64,000 nt of DNA from Desulfospira joergensenii DSM 10085 (GCF_000420085.1 NZ_ATUG01000002.1:1364001-1428000), one strand, 5' to 3'; counted from the first letter of the stretch, positions 1-8,413 are shown. Notes: generated by a model not told the origin, from the sequence alone. Numbers and translations are program-made.

Positions 1-197
1 CCATACGGTCTGATGGAGGTCTTCATTTTGGCTGTTTGGTAAAGGGCATGAAGCCTTTATTTCACCCTGGCAGATCGTTTGAGCATCTTCCTTTTCTTTT
101 TTGATTCAGGTCGATGCTTGAAACAACAGGGGCTGTTTTTCTTCATGCCCTTTTTATGGATTCAATCCCGGCACCCCCTAAAGGGATGCTCTCTTTA

Positions 198-851
198 TTA
201 TCCCGCCTTTTTAACCGATCCTTTCAAATATCGTATCAGATCCTCAATGGTCAGGACCGGAAAATCATTTTTCCGGGCAAAGGCCGCCACCTGGGCAAGT
301 CTTGCCATGGTTCCGTCGGGATTGGTCAGTTCACAGAGAACCCCGCAGGGAGCCAGTCCGGCCAGCGTCATCAGGTCAATGGTGGCTTCTGTATGGCCAT
401 CCCGCTCCAGAACCCCTCCGGGTCTGGCCACCAGAGGAAAAACATGCCCCGGGCTGTTCAGATCTCCGGGCACGGCGTTTTCAGCAGCAGCGGCCCGGAT
501 GGTCCTGACCCTGTCTGCGGCGGATACCCCGGTTGTGACCCCTTTTGCCGCTTCAATGGATACGGTGAATGCCGTTCCGAACCGGCTTGAATTTCTCTCC
601 ACCATCATGGGCAGATTCAAAGTATTTGCCTTTTCCCGGGTCAGGCAGAGACAGACGATTCCGCTGCACTCCCGGATCAGCATGGCCATCTGGCTGTCCG
701 TGAGGAACTCGGCGGCAAAGATCAGATCCCCTTCATTTTCCCGGTTTTCATCATCGGTGACCAATACCCCGCGCCCTTGCCGGAGTGCGGTCACTGCATT
801 TTCCACCCGTTCAACACCATTTCCAAATTGAGATAACAGACTCTGATTCAT
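198..851 (-). CDS. ribB: 3,4-dihydroxy-2-butanone 4-phosphate synthase (RibB)
   Basis: Converts ribulose 5-phosphate to 3,4-dihydroxy-2-butanone 4-phosphate plus formate, supplying the four-carbon unit for riboflavin synthesis in the cytoplasm. The 217-aa product has the usual single-domain RibB length and is not fused to a GTP cyclohydrolase II domain. Visible family motifs are the acidic metal/substrate loop RENEGD near residues 37-42, the HTEATIDL segment near residue 155 and the following GVLCEL stretch. The ATG at 849-851 is preceded by a good AAGGAG Shine-Dalgarno. An FMN riboswitch lies upstream and a start-codon hairpin covers the initiation region, so expression should fall when FMN is plentiful. 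No other rib genes are adjacent, which is common for a stand-alone riboswitch-controlled ribB. Confidence 0.95.
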   Translation of the reverse strand: MNQSLLSQFGNGVERVENAVTALRQGRGVLVTDDENRENEGDLIFAAEFLTDSQMAMLIRECSGIVCLCLTREKANTLNLPMMVERNSSRFGTAFTVSIEAAKGVTTGVSAADRVRTIRAAAAENAVPGDLNSPGHVFPLVARPGGVLERDGHTEATIDLMTLAGLAPCGVLCELTNPDGTMARLAQVAAFARKNDFPVLTIEDLIRYLKGSVKKAG

Positions 852-889
852 GATGAATCTCCTTGTAATAAATATGGTTCATGAATCAG
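843..889 (-). promoter_or_regulatory. Start-codon/RBS sequestering inverted repeat of ribB
   Basis: Two perfect 11-bp arms (CTGATTCATGA at 843-853 and its complement TCATGAATCAG at 879-889) enclose the AAGGAG ribosome site of ribB. One arm contains the ribB ATG itself. In the transcript this hairpin would hide both Shine-Dalgarno and start codon, a plausible translational expression platform for the upstream riboswitch. A run of A at 902-907 (U in the ribB transcript) just upstream may belong to a separate transcription terminator. The pairing is read directly; its regulatory role is inferred. Confidence 0.6.
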
Positions 890-971
890 GGATGAAGGAA
901 TAAAAAACGGCCGGGCCCAGCCATGTCCCCGGGCACGGGAAAGTGCGCGCAGACATGGTCCTGCCCGTAAG

Positions 972-1113
972 TATTCTCTTCCATCCGGACTGTAACCGTC
1001 GGCCCTGGCCTCTCACCAGGTCTGCTTGACCTCCGCAAAGGTTGCGGAGCGCTCGCGGGCTCCCCGGAATTCCGGGATACCGCCGGTGGGGAATTTCACC
1101 CCGCCCTGAGAAT
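972..1113 (-). ncRNA. FMN riboswitch (RFN element)
   Basis: Read on the minus strand, this leader carries the conserved RFN blocks in order: CAGGGCGGGGTGAAATTCCC, ACCGGCGGTA, a variable stem with GAGCCCGCGAGCG, GGTCAAGCAGACCTGGTGAG, GCCAGGGCCGACGGTTACAG and TCCGGATGGAAGAGAA. These build the six-helix FMN aptamer. It ends about 120 bases upstream of ribB, leaving room for an expression platform. Binding of FMN is expected to lower ribB expression. Any reading frame across this stretch is incidental. Confidence 0.95.
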
Positions 1114-1227
1114 AAAACTGCAAACTTGGAGGAAAATAATCCAAGTGCCGGTCTGTGTCAACAATAATCAAGGGAAAAGGTCGGGTAACCGCAAGTAAAA
1201 TATTAGACCTTACCACCCCTTCAATTT

Positions 1228-1357
1228 ATCCTTCTGTAGATTCAGCGCCGGCCATGGGCCTGCTTCACCGGCATATCCCGCTCCGGACCCAACCCATGGC
1301 CTCATGTCCTGGCGGATTTGAATGTTTTACATGTTCCAGTCTTGAGGATGATGCAAG
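1228..1357. repeat. Intergenic repeat, copy A (short form)
   Basis: This stretch matches 2484-2696 in the same orientation with scattered substitutions. Shared landmarks are TTCAGCGCCGGCCATGGGC, CTGCTTCACCGGCATAT, CCGCTCC-GACCCAA and GGATTTGAATGTTTT-CATGT. Copy A lacks about 78 bases present in copy B, and the gap falls exactly between two CATGGG words. Both copies are broken by frame-changing differences, so neither is a current gene. The remaining bases between the FMN riboswitch and the PstS-like gene hold nothing else I recognise. Confidence 0.75.
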
Positions 1358-1557
1358 CAAAAGTATGGTCCGCTCAATCTAAAAAAGGGTATTCGAAAGT
1401 TGGTTTTTATGTGATAATTTTACACTTGCATTTCAGGACTGAGAATGATTATCTCCAACAAAATTGTCAGTGTCCCAAAAAAACAGCAAACAAACCATTG
1501 CCCCTTCCGGTGCATAGGGGAATCGGCTGATTATTACTGGAGAAAGAAGGATAAAGT

Positions 1558-2379
1558 ATGGATCGAATAATCAAATTTATAGCAATTGCCCTTGCAATGG
1601 CGTTTTCCTTTGGATTTATTTCTTGTTCACAGAACAACAACGACCCAATCCGTATAAATGGTTCAACCACCATTGAACCATTTATGAAAAAAGCCGCTGC
1701 ATTGTTTAGGGAAAAAAACAATACGGCAATTCTAATCACAGCCCGGGGGTCAGTGAGTGGAATTGATTCCCTGATCTCAGGTTCCTGCGACATGGTCATG
1801 TCTTCGTCCGAGATTTTAGAGAGCCAGAATCTTCTTGCCGGGCAGAAAGGGCTGAACCTCAAATCCTTTTTGCTGGGATATGACATCATTGTCCCCATTG
1901 TTCATCCGGACAATCCCGTTTCAAACCTTTCATTGGTACAGTTAAAAGGGATTTTTAACGGTAAAATTAAAAACTGGTCCGCATTGGGTGGAAAAAACCT
2001 TCCCATTGACCTAATCAACCGAAACAGCACATCCGGAACCTTCAGGGTTTGGGACCGCATCATGGCTGACGGAGCCCGTGCAAAGGGTAGGGAGGTGGGT
2101 TCAAGCAGTTCGGTGCTGGCCCATATTGCAGAAAACGAAAATGCCATAGGCTATATCAGCCATAGCTTTGTCAATCCGGAGATTAAAATACTGCAGGTGG
2201 ACGGTATAGACATTGAACATAGGGAAAATTGGATAAACAATCACCCTATCAAAAGGCCCCTGTTTCTCTATGTGAATGAGAATAAATTTAACGATACGAT
2301 CAAAGAAATGATCATCTTTATTATCATGAATCAAGAGGTCGAAGAATTATTTAAAAAGAGCGGATTTTTCTCAACCTAA
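1558..2379 (+). CDS. PstS-like phosphate-type substrate-binding lipoprotein
   Basis: A 273-aa periplasmic binding protein of the PstS/PBP-like-2 type. The N-terminus is a signal peptide ending at a lipobox-like F-I-S-C with Cys23, so the protein is probably a lipoprotein. GSTT at about 35-38 matches the oxyanion-contacting start of PstS proteins, and a second family landmark is the NRNSTSGTF segment in the middle. The start is supported by GAAGGA upstream. No pstC, pstA, pstB or phoU genes accompany it, so it may act as an orphan binding or sensory protein. The gene is flanked by two direct copies of an intergenic repeat. Phosphate specificity is inferred from the family, not shown. Confidence 0.8.
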   Translation: MDRIIKFIAIALAMAFSFGFISCSQNNNDPIRINGSTTIEPFMKKAAALFREKNNTAILITARGSVSGIDSLISGSCDMVMSSSEILESQNLLAGQKGLNLKSFLLGYDIIVPIVHPDNPVSNLSLVQLKGIFNGKIKNWSALGGKNLPIDLINRNSTSGTFRVWDRIMADGARAKGREVGSSSSVLAHIAENENAIGYISHSFVNPEIKILQVDGIDIEHRENWINNHPIKRPLFLYVNENKFNDTIKEMIIFIIMNQEVEELFKKSGFFST

Positions 2380-2450
2380 ATAAAAATGCAACAAAAGAGT
2401 TTTACAAACACAAAAGGGAAGGTCATCGAACTTTTGGATATTATCAATAA

Positions 2451-2472
2451 GGGTCAAGGGCAGACTTGACCC
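2451..2472. repeat. REP-like hairpin at the edge of repeat copy B
   Basis: A perfect 8-bp inverted repeat, GGGTCAAG (2451-2458) and CTTGACCC (2465-2472), separated by GGCAGA. No T-run follows on either strand, so it is a poor intrinsic terminator. It sits immediately before intergenic repeat copy B and may be part of the same mobile or amplified element. No transposase is present. Confidence 0.5.
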
Positions 2473-2483
2473 TATCACTCAGC

Positions 2484-2696
2484 TTATCCACCTGCAGATT
2501 TAGCGCCGGCCATGGGCATGGGTCTTCCGCTGCATTCTCGCCGGCCTGTCCTGGCCGCCTTCCGACGATGCCGGCGGCAGGCTCCGTCCATGGGGCCTGC
2601 TTCACCGGCATATACCGCTCCAGACCCAACCCCATGGCCTCATGCCCTGACGGATTTGAATGTTTTCCATGTGTTAGTCTTGAGGGTGATGCAAAA
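2484..2696. repeat. Intergenic repeat, copy B (long form)
   Basis: Direct, diverged second copy of the repeat at 1228-1357. It carries an internal segment of about 78 bases (2511-2588) bounded by CATGGG words that is missing from copy A. The minus strand can be read for about 60 codons through this copy, but the equivalent frame in copy A is broken. It is best treated as a non-coding or decayed repeat. Together the copies bracket the PstS-like gene. Confidence 0.75.
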
Positions 2697-2987
2697 AACC
2701 TTGACTGCTATATCAACCTAACAGCGACCATTGCCGAAAGAAGCCAACGCGACGAAAGAAATTCAAGAACTGAGCACAAATACCATTAGTGTGCACCTGG
2801 GAAGATGAGTATATTTCAAGAGTCTCTATAGATCGTATCTGCTCAGTCAATTTTCATGTTTTTGGTTGCATTTTTTTGTCCGGAGTGATTATTTCAGTCT
2901 AAGTGATAATACGCTCTCAATAAAGGCTCTTCATTTTCAATCGTTTATCACCTATATATTCATGATATGCGGTTATTATCTTGGAAT
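2697..2987. other. AT-rich intergenic stretch without a recognised gene
   Basis: Base composition drops sharply after about 2700, marking the left side of the AT-rich cassette. No start codon with a ribosome site opens a convincing frame, and no RNA gene or transposon end is recognisable. Confidence 0.5.
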
Positions 2988-3008
2988 GATATACGCCACC
3001 CGTATATC
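2988..3008 (+). promoter_or_regulatory. Palindromic operator candidate before the SMC-ATPase cassette
   Basis: GATATACG (2988-2995) and CGTATATC (3001-3008) form a perfect 8-bp inverted repeat around a 5-base centre. It lies about 90 bases upstream of the first gene of the two-gene cassette. The size and symmetry suit a dimeric repressor, but no regulator gene is adjacent. The operator role is inferred from position only. Confidence 0.4.
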
Positions 3009-3100
3009 AGGCAGCTAAACGAAATCGTTCAATTACTTGTATGTTTAAAAAAGGACTAACGCTGAAGCAATCGTTAACAATAGATTCGAAGGTTATGTAA

Positions 3101-3334
3101 ATGGATGAATTCAAGTTTGATATCAGCAAGTCTGTCCAGGAAAATATCGATTTGTTCAAAGTACTTATGGGGCTTGTAGATGAAGAGATGACAAAGCTTT
3201 TAATTGGTAACCTCGATAAGGTGACACCTTTTCCAGACCAAGGACCACAAAGAACAGCCGCAAGAGTGGCCTTCAATAAAGAAATAATGGAAGGGTTGGA
3301 AAACCTCAACAAACCAAAAGGATCTGAAGGATGA
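3101..3334 (+). CDS. Small protein of the SMC-ATPase cassette
   Basis: A 77-aa acidic, probably all-helical soluble protein with no signal peptide, membrane segment or domain I recognise. The start ATG is preceded by GAAGG eight bases upstream. Its stop codon overlaps the start of the 833-aa ATPase gene (ATGA at 3331-3334), so the two are almost certainly translated together and probably act together. The composition is AT-rich like the partner gene and unlike the chromosome around it. It could be an accessory subunit, a regulator, or an antitoxin-like partner; the sequence does not decide. Confidence 0.7.
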   Translation: MDEFKFDISKSVQENIDLFKVLMGLVDEEMTKLLIGNLDKVTPFPDQGPQRTAARVAFNKEIMEGLENLNKPKGSEG

Positions 3335-5832
3335 GTCGATATTTTCTTTCAAATATAAAGGTTGAGGGATTCCGTGGGATAAATAATGCCAACAGACCTC
3401 TTGAGCTTAAATTCAAGACAGATTCCGTGAATTCGGTCTTCGCAGCAAATGCCCTTGGCAAAAGCTCAATATTTGAAGCACTGACATATGCAATCAAAGG
3501 GGGCATTCCGAAACTTGATAATTTACCTGCTGCAGAGCGAGGGGCCGATTACTACTGCAATCTTTTTCACTGTAATCAAAAATCCAGTATCGAATTGACC
3601 TTCAGGCCGGATGACTCATCTGGAGATGTAGTTATCAGCGTTGAAAGAAATCCTGGCGGCTCCAAAAATGTCACCAGTCCAAGTGGGCACGCTGACCCTG
3701 ATGGATTCCTAAGAGAGATCAGCAGCGAACTGGTTTTTCTCGACCACAAAACATTTCAAAAGTTTATTGAAGATTCACCTTTAGATCGAGGGCGTTCTTT
3801 CGCCACATTGCTTGGTAGCTCTCAGCTTTCCGAGTACCGTCAAATACTTAACACGTTGTCGAACTCTGGCAATATTAATACCGATTTTAAATTGAATGTT
3901 CTCGAAACCCAGCTTGATAGCCTCGCCGGAAGTAAGAAGGCAATACAAACAAGGATCTTCCAGAATTATGAACGTATAACAGGCAATCCCCCTGCAGACG
4001 CATCAGATCACCAAGCTATCATACAGGAAGTCACCAAAGTATTGTATAATGTCGAGCTGTTAAAGCCATTTCTCAAAGAGAAAGATATTACGAACTCAGA
4101 TTATGTTGAAATTCGAAAAGCAATAAAAAAGGCAGAAGGAAGTGAACAACGGGAGGAATTAGGCAGGACGATAAAATCAATCGCCATACTCGATAGATTG
4201 CAGGCAACTTCCGATGAAGTGACAGAGCAGACACAACTGAAAACAGAACTTAATAAACGAGCCGACGCCTTGAGAAAGACAAAAGGGGCTCTGTTTAAGA
4301 AGATGTATGACGCAGTTCAAGAAATTCTTGAAACTGATGATTGGAGCGATCCATGCGTTTGCCCTGCATGCAATTCTAGTCTCCAATTCACGCTATCAGA
4401 GGCAATAGAGGAAAACTTAAGACAGTATGAAAATGTGAAGCAAGCTGAAAAAGATATTGAAGAAATTTGGAATGCTGCAACATGGACTACAAGGCTTCAA
4501 GGTCTGGAAAATTCACAGATATTGAAAGATAAGGATTTTGAAAAACAGTATTCAGAATTTTTTGAAAAATACAATAGCAAGAAAATAACAGTAGATGATG
4601 TTGATATTGGCGCCGCACAACTAATAAAACTCGAAGGAATAAGAACCTCCACTATAAAAGAGCTTACCACACAAAAGACAAAGATAGAAAAGAGTCTGCC
4701 AGCCTCTTTGGTCACTTTAACGCAACAAGTGGAATATGCGGACCAACTAAAAGGGGCAATAAAAGAATATGGTGATCTTCCATCGGCAACAAAACTTTCC
4801 GAGAAAATCGATATCATTAAAAGATGGAAGGGATTTATTGAGACCGCCTGCACCTTGTTTTCCAAAGCTGAATCCGAGTATGTAAAAGAAAAAACCGCAT
4901 CCATTGAAAATTTTTATAGAGAATTATATTCAAAGATTACACAAAACCCTGAAATTGTCCCGAAACTGGTAAAAGCTGAAGGCACAGAGCATCTACATTT
5001 AAAACTTGAAAACTTTTACGGTTTAGACGGTTTGGCGGCAACAACGCTTTTATCTGAAAGTTATCGAAATGCGTTCGCAATATCGCTCTACCTTTGCGCT
5101 GCATTGAATGACAAGCCCAAAGCCCAGTTCATGGTGCTTGATGACATTACATCAAGCTTTGATGCCGGCCACCAGTATGCTCTGATGGAAATGCTGCGAA
5201 CTGATATTGCACGCCCGTCCAATCCAGATGGTCCTCAGCTTATTATCCTTAGCCATGATGGTTTGTTAGAAAAATATTTCGATACATTATCGGGTACTCC
5301 TTCTTGGAATCATCAAAGGCTTCGTGGACTTCCACCAAAGGGTCACGTTCTAACTCAAACACAGCAATCTGACCATTTACGTGTTGAGGCCGAAGATTTC
5401 TTGAATAATGGGGACACGCAACATGCAGAGCCACTAATACGCCAATACCTTGAATTCAAAATCCTTGAAATTATCAGAAAAGTAAATATTCCAGTATCAC
5501 TTGATTTCTCAATCCGTGATGACAGGAAAATGGTTAAGAACGGTTTGGATGCAATAAGAGCAGCGATAGATCTTCATAGTGCGGCCAATAGCCTTATTCT
5601 CGAACAGAACCAGGTTAATGATTTTGATGGTGTCCATGTCCCTGCCATTGTTGGGAATTGGGTTAGCCACTATGCTACTGGGGCTACATCCAGCCTATCA
5701 CCTTATACATTGTTGGGTGTTCTTAATACCATTGACAAAGTATCTGATTGTTTTAGGTACGATTGCAGCTGTTCCGGTACAGTGAGACGCCGATTTTATA
5801 AGAATTTATCAAAAAAAAGTTGCAAGTGTTAA
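3331..5832 (+). CDS. Zinc-hook SMC/Rad50-like ATPase, candidate defence protein
   Basis: An 833-aa ABC-type ATPase of the RecF/Rad50/SMC group. The N-terminal lobe has a variant Walker A, AANALGKSS (about 38-46), where the usual first Gly is Ala. A long charged helical middle carries C-V-C-P-A-C near residues 342-347, the CxxC arrangement of a Rad50 zinc hook. The C-terminal lobe has a signature-like LLSES (about 573), Walker B FMVLDD (about 599), the D-loop region SSFD and an LSHD switch histidine (about 639). After about residue 690 comes an extra all-alpha region with an N-W-V-S-H-Y motif, resembling the HEPN- or ABC-3C-like tails of many defence ATPases. It is coupled to the small gene upstream and has no nearby mre11, recN or restriction gene. 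The nucleic-acid or defence role is inferred. Confidence 0.75.
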   Translation: MSRYFLSNIKVEGFRGINNANRPLELKFKTDSVNSVFAANALGKSSIFEALTYAIKGGIPKLDNLPAAERGADYYCNLFHCNQKSSIELTFRPDDSSGDVVISVERNPGGSKNVTSPSGHADPDGFLREISSELVFLDHKTFQKFIEDSPLDRGRSFATLLGSSQLSEYRQILNTLSNSGNINTDFKLNVLETQLDSLAGSKKAIQTRIFQNYERITGNPPADASDHQAIIQEVTKVLYNVELLKPFLKEKDITNSDYVEIRKAIKKAEGSEQREELGRTIKSIAILDRLQATSDEVTEQTQLKTELNKRADALRKTKGALFKKMYDAVQEILETDDWSDPCVCPACNSSLQFTLSEAIEENLRQYENVKQAEKDIEEIWNAATWTTRLQGLENSQILKDKDFEKQYSEFFEKYNSKKITVDDVDIGAAQLIKLEGIRTSTIKELTTQKTKIEKSLPASLVTLTQQVEYADQLKGAIKEYGDLPSATKLSEKIDIIKRWKGFIETACTLFSKAESEYVKEKTASIENFYRELYSKITQNPEIVPKLVKAEGTEHLHLKLENFYGLDGLAATTLLSESYRNAFAISLYLCAALNDKPKAQFMVLDDITSSFDAGHQYALMEMLRTDIARPSNPDGPQLIILSHDGLLEKYFDTLSGTPSWNHQRLRGLPPKGHVLTQTQQSDHLRVEAEDFLNNGDTQHAEPLIRQYLEFKILEIIRKVNIPVSLDFSIRDDRKMVKNGLDAIRAAIDLHSAANSLILEQNQVNDFDGVHVPAIVGNWVSHYATGATSSLSPYTLLGVLNTIDKVSDCFRYDCSCSGTVRRRFYKNLSKKSCKC

Positions 5833-6412
5833 TGATCAGGGAAAGAATCACATAACAAACCCCTTTCACTCGGATGGGAAACCCGCAGGGCTCCATTCCC
5901 ACCGGTGAAGGGCACGTTCACGGCGGCTTCGCCGCCGTGAATGCGGTGCTGACTATGTCTATGATTGGAGACCGCCACTATCACCGAAAAAGTCATGAAT
6001 AACAAAAGCAATGCTGGGCTTTGCTTGAGTTGTGAAGAATTATTCTAACCTGGATTATAGAATATATCCGAATCATCCGTACTCTCCTGGAGGCCTGGGT
6101 GGGGTGCAGGCGGAGACATCGGGTTCGATTGTGTACAGACTCTCCATGGCGTGGAGCTGAAAAGGGAATTTGTCTGAGCGGATGCGAGTTTTTCCCTTTT
6201 GCGGAGCGGCATGGTAGAGGCTGTAGGAATCGTTAACCCTGCGGAGCTGCATCCCACCCGGGCCGGATTCCCGATCTATCAGTAAATTTGAAAGACATTC
6301 CTTTACTGAAATCAAGAATTATCCTATCTTTAAAATATTGCTAAGCGACTTTATAAAACCCCTCATGTTGAAACATTTCGGGAGGCAGAGTCTTGGCTGT
6401 TGACTTACAACT
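5833..6412. other. Intergenic stretch with hairpin and decayed sequence
   Basis: No complete gene is supported here. At about 5850-6000 a plus-strand frame runs without a start codon to a stop near 6000 and spans a strong GC hairpin, suggesting the tail of a decayed gene or a repeat. At about 6060-6270 there is a separate GC-richer patch that is unlike the AT-rich cassette and also lacks a convincing start. This is the probable right boundary of the acquired segment. Confidence 0.45.
5917..5941. repeat. Strong GC hairpin
   Basis: TTCACGGCGGC (5917-5927) and GCCGCCGTGAA (5931-5941) are perfectly complementary around a three-base TTC loop. No T-run follows, so it is not a typical terminator. 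It lies just after the SMC-ATPase gene and could be a REP-type element or part of a mobile-element end. Confidence 0.6.
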
Positions 6413-6460
6413 TTGATTTTTAACCGATTAAATTGTGATTCTAATTTTTCAAAGGGACCC

Positions 6461-7159
6461 ATGAACATTTCAATAGAGACAAAGGCATTGAAATCCTTTC
6501 TGTACGGGATACTGAGCTGCAAATGCCCGGTGACAGAAAAGACGGAAAAGAAGTTGTTTAATCATTTTTATGCTGTCTCAGATCAGCAAATTTCGGATTT
6601 TAATCCGGTTCTTTCCATTGCAGATGAAAATCCGGAACGGACCCCCATTCATAATCTGTTTGATCTTTGTGCCGGTTCCAGGGACAATCCCAATGAGTTT
6701 ACCATTACCCTGAACGATGTACTCCGGTATCTTGGCTCTGTAACCCATTACAACATGGTGGTATCCGGTCATCCGGGGATCGAATTTTCCAACCCCGGGC
6801 TTCTGGTGAGCCACCTTCTTCTTCCGGTCATCCCGGATCAAAGGAAAGAGGGTGTTTCTGTAAAATATGAAAGGGAAGATATCCGGATCCGGTTTGACTC
6901 TGTTTTCTGGCCGGAGGGATCCGGGGCCGGGGGGGAAGATTATGCCATGCACATGGGGGTGGTTGTGTGCCGCCTGACAAAGGAACAGGCAAAGATGCTC
7001 CATATGCACCAGGCAATGATCCGGGGATTTGCCGAGGCGGCAGGCCGGATAAGCATGGTTGATTTCAGGGATCTGCCGCCCTATGGGGACCACGTTTCCC
7101 AGGTGATTGAAAGATTTCAAAGAAATATGCCGGCCGGGCCGGCCAGCCTGAGCAAATAA
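6461..7159 (+). CDS. Conserved-looking protein of unknown function
   Basis: A 232-aa soluble protein I do not recognise. The ATG at 6461 is preferred because AAAGGG lies just upstream; an upstream in-frame ATG at 6413 would add 16 residues with no ribosome site. There is no signal peptide or membrane segment. The N-terminal half is polar; the C-terminal half contains a histidine- and methionine-rich stretch (AKMLHMHQAM). It ends 15 bases before the zinc-ribbon membrane protein gene and probably shares its transcript. GC content and codon use return to those of the chromosome within this gene. Confidence 0.65.
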   Translation: MNISIETKALKSFLYGILSCKCPVTEKTEKKLFNHFYAVSDQQISDFNPVLSIADENPERTPIHNLFDLCAGSRDNPNEFTITLNDVLRYLGSVTHYNMVVSGHPGIEFSNPGLLVSHLLLPVIPDQRKEGVSVKYEREDIRIRFDSVFWPEGSGAGGEDYAMHMGVVVCRLTKEQAKMLHMHQAMIRGFAEAAGRISMVDFRDLPPYGDHVSQVIERFQRNMPAGPASLSK

Positions 7160-7174
7160 AGGAGGAAAGTTCCG

Positions 7175-8392
7175 ATGAATCCAATCAAGGAAAAATTCTT
7201 TGCATTCAAGGACCGGCTGGTGAGGACCGGCGGCCAGGAGCCCTTGAGCAAGCTCTCCCTGGCGGTTATCCTGATCCTGGATATCTTTGTCCTGGTGATG
7301 ATTTTTGAGGGACTTGGAGAGCATACCCGGCAGTTGACCTCCCCGGATGAGCAGGTCCCCTTTGAATGCCGGCAGGCCTTCATCGATAAAGACTGGACCC
7401 GGGCCGATTTTCTGGACAGGCTGCAGCGGCTGGTGCTCTCGGATTACAACAACAAATCCTTTCGGAGGGACAGCCTCCTGGAAAGGCGGGATACCGGGGT
7501 CATGCATGAAACCTGCCGGCAGTTTTACTCCCTGATCAAACAGGTGGCCCGGGATGAAAGGCTTGCCGCTCTGTTTGTCGACCGGCAGGATCTTCTCAAG
7601 GAGAGAAACCGCCTGGCCGCCCGGCTGAAAAAGTCAAAAGCTGCCTATGATACGGCGCTCCTGGAAGAGATTGCCCGAAAAAACGGGGAAGAGAAAAGCC
7701 TTTCAGGCCTGAAGGCCTCCATTCACTCTTCCACCCGGGGGATGGAAGAGATCTCCGGGAAACTGATCCTGACGGAACAGCAGCTTGAGGCCTCCCCCCT
7801 GATCATCCAATTAAAGGAAATGGTGGGTCCCTCCAGGGAATACCGGCAGGAGCTGAAAGATGCGTTCAAAAGATTCCAGTTCCTTTACCCTTTCAAGGAA
7901 CTGGGGTGGCAGCTTGTCTTTATGCTGCCCATTTTCCTGGTCTTTTACTTCTGGAGCAGCCGCAGCGTAAAAAAGGACAACGGGATCCAGACATTGATTT
8001 CAAGCCATCTGCTGGTGGTTGCGGCCCTTCCCATTGTCCTGAAAGCCGGGGAGGTCGTCATTGACCTGATTCCCCGCCATTTTTTCAAAGATCTTTTCAA
8101 GATTCTAAAGTCCCTGCATATCATTGCCCTCTGGCATTATATCGTTATAGCCTTTTGTGTGGGAGCCGGCCTCCTGGCCGTATACATCATCCAGAAAAAG
8201 TTATTTAATAGGAAAAGGATCCAGCAGAAACGGCTCATGAAGGGAGCATGCTATTTCTGCGGAAAGACTCTGCCGGACCGGGCAGGGAGATGCCCTTTTT
8301 GCGGAACAAACCAGCTGAAGAACTGCAGCCAATGCCAGGAAGAAACCTATGTCTGCGGTGATTATTGTAAGCATTGCGGCTATAAAACCTGA
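7175..8392 (+). CDS. Membrane protein with C-terminal zinc ribbons
   Basis: A 405-aa protein with an AAGGAGG ribosome site. One membrane helix lies near residues 28-45, a charged helical, likely coiled-coil region spans about 140-235, and three further hydrophobic helices lie between about 245 and 345. The cytoplasmic tail has paired cysteines (CYFCG, CPFCG, CSQC and CKHCG motifs) typical of two tandem zinc ribbons. This layout suggests an envelope protein whose tail binds another protein or nucleic acid, but the function is unknown. The preceding unknown gene is its only close plus-strand partner; the following genes are on the other strand. Confidence 0.7.
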   Translation: MNPIKEKFFAFKDRLVRTGGQEPLSKLSLAVILILDIFVLVMIFEGLGEHTRQLTSPDEQVPFECRQAFIDKDWTRADFLDRLQRLVLSDYNNKSFRRDSLLERRDTGVMHETCRQFYSLIKQVARDERLAALFVDRQDLLKERNRLAARLKKSKAAYDTALLEEIARKNGEEKSLSGLKASIHSSTRGMEEISGKLILTEQQLEASPLIIQLKEMVGPSREYRQELKDAFKRFQFLYPFKELGWQLVFMLPIFLVFYFWSSRSVKKDNGIQTLISSHLLVVAALPIVLKAGEVVIDLIPRHFFKDLFKILKSLHIIALWHYIVIAFCVGAGLLAVYIIQKKLFNRKRIQQKRLMKGACYFCGKTLPDRAGRCPFCGTNQLKNCSQCQEETYVCGDYCKHCGYKT

Positions 8393-8413
8393 GATAGAAA
8401 CGAATATCCAGGT

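Noticed and set aside
1013-1216. 67-codon frame on the minus strand upstream of ribB
   Set aside because: It runs through the conserved FMN riboswitch and has no ribosome site.
2444-2789. Overlapping frames on both strands in repeat copy B
   Set aside because: The matching frame is broken in copy A, no domain is recognised, and the stretch is better explained as an intergenic repeat.
6578-7507. 309-codon minus-strand frame opposite the unknown and zinc-ribbon genes
   Set aside because: It lacks a ribosome site and domain and is a GC-driven shadow of the two plus-strand genes, which have good ribosome sites.
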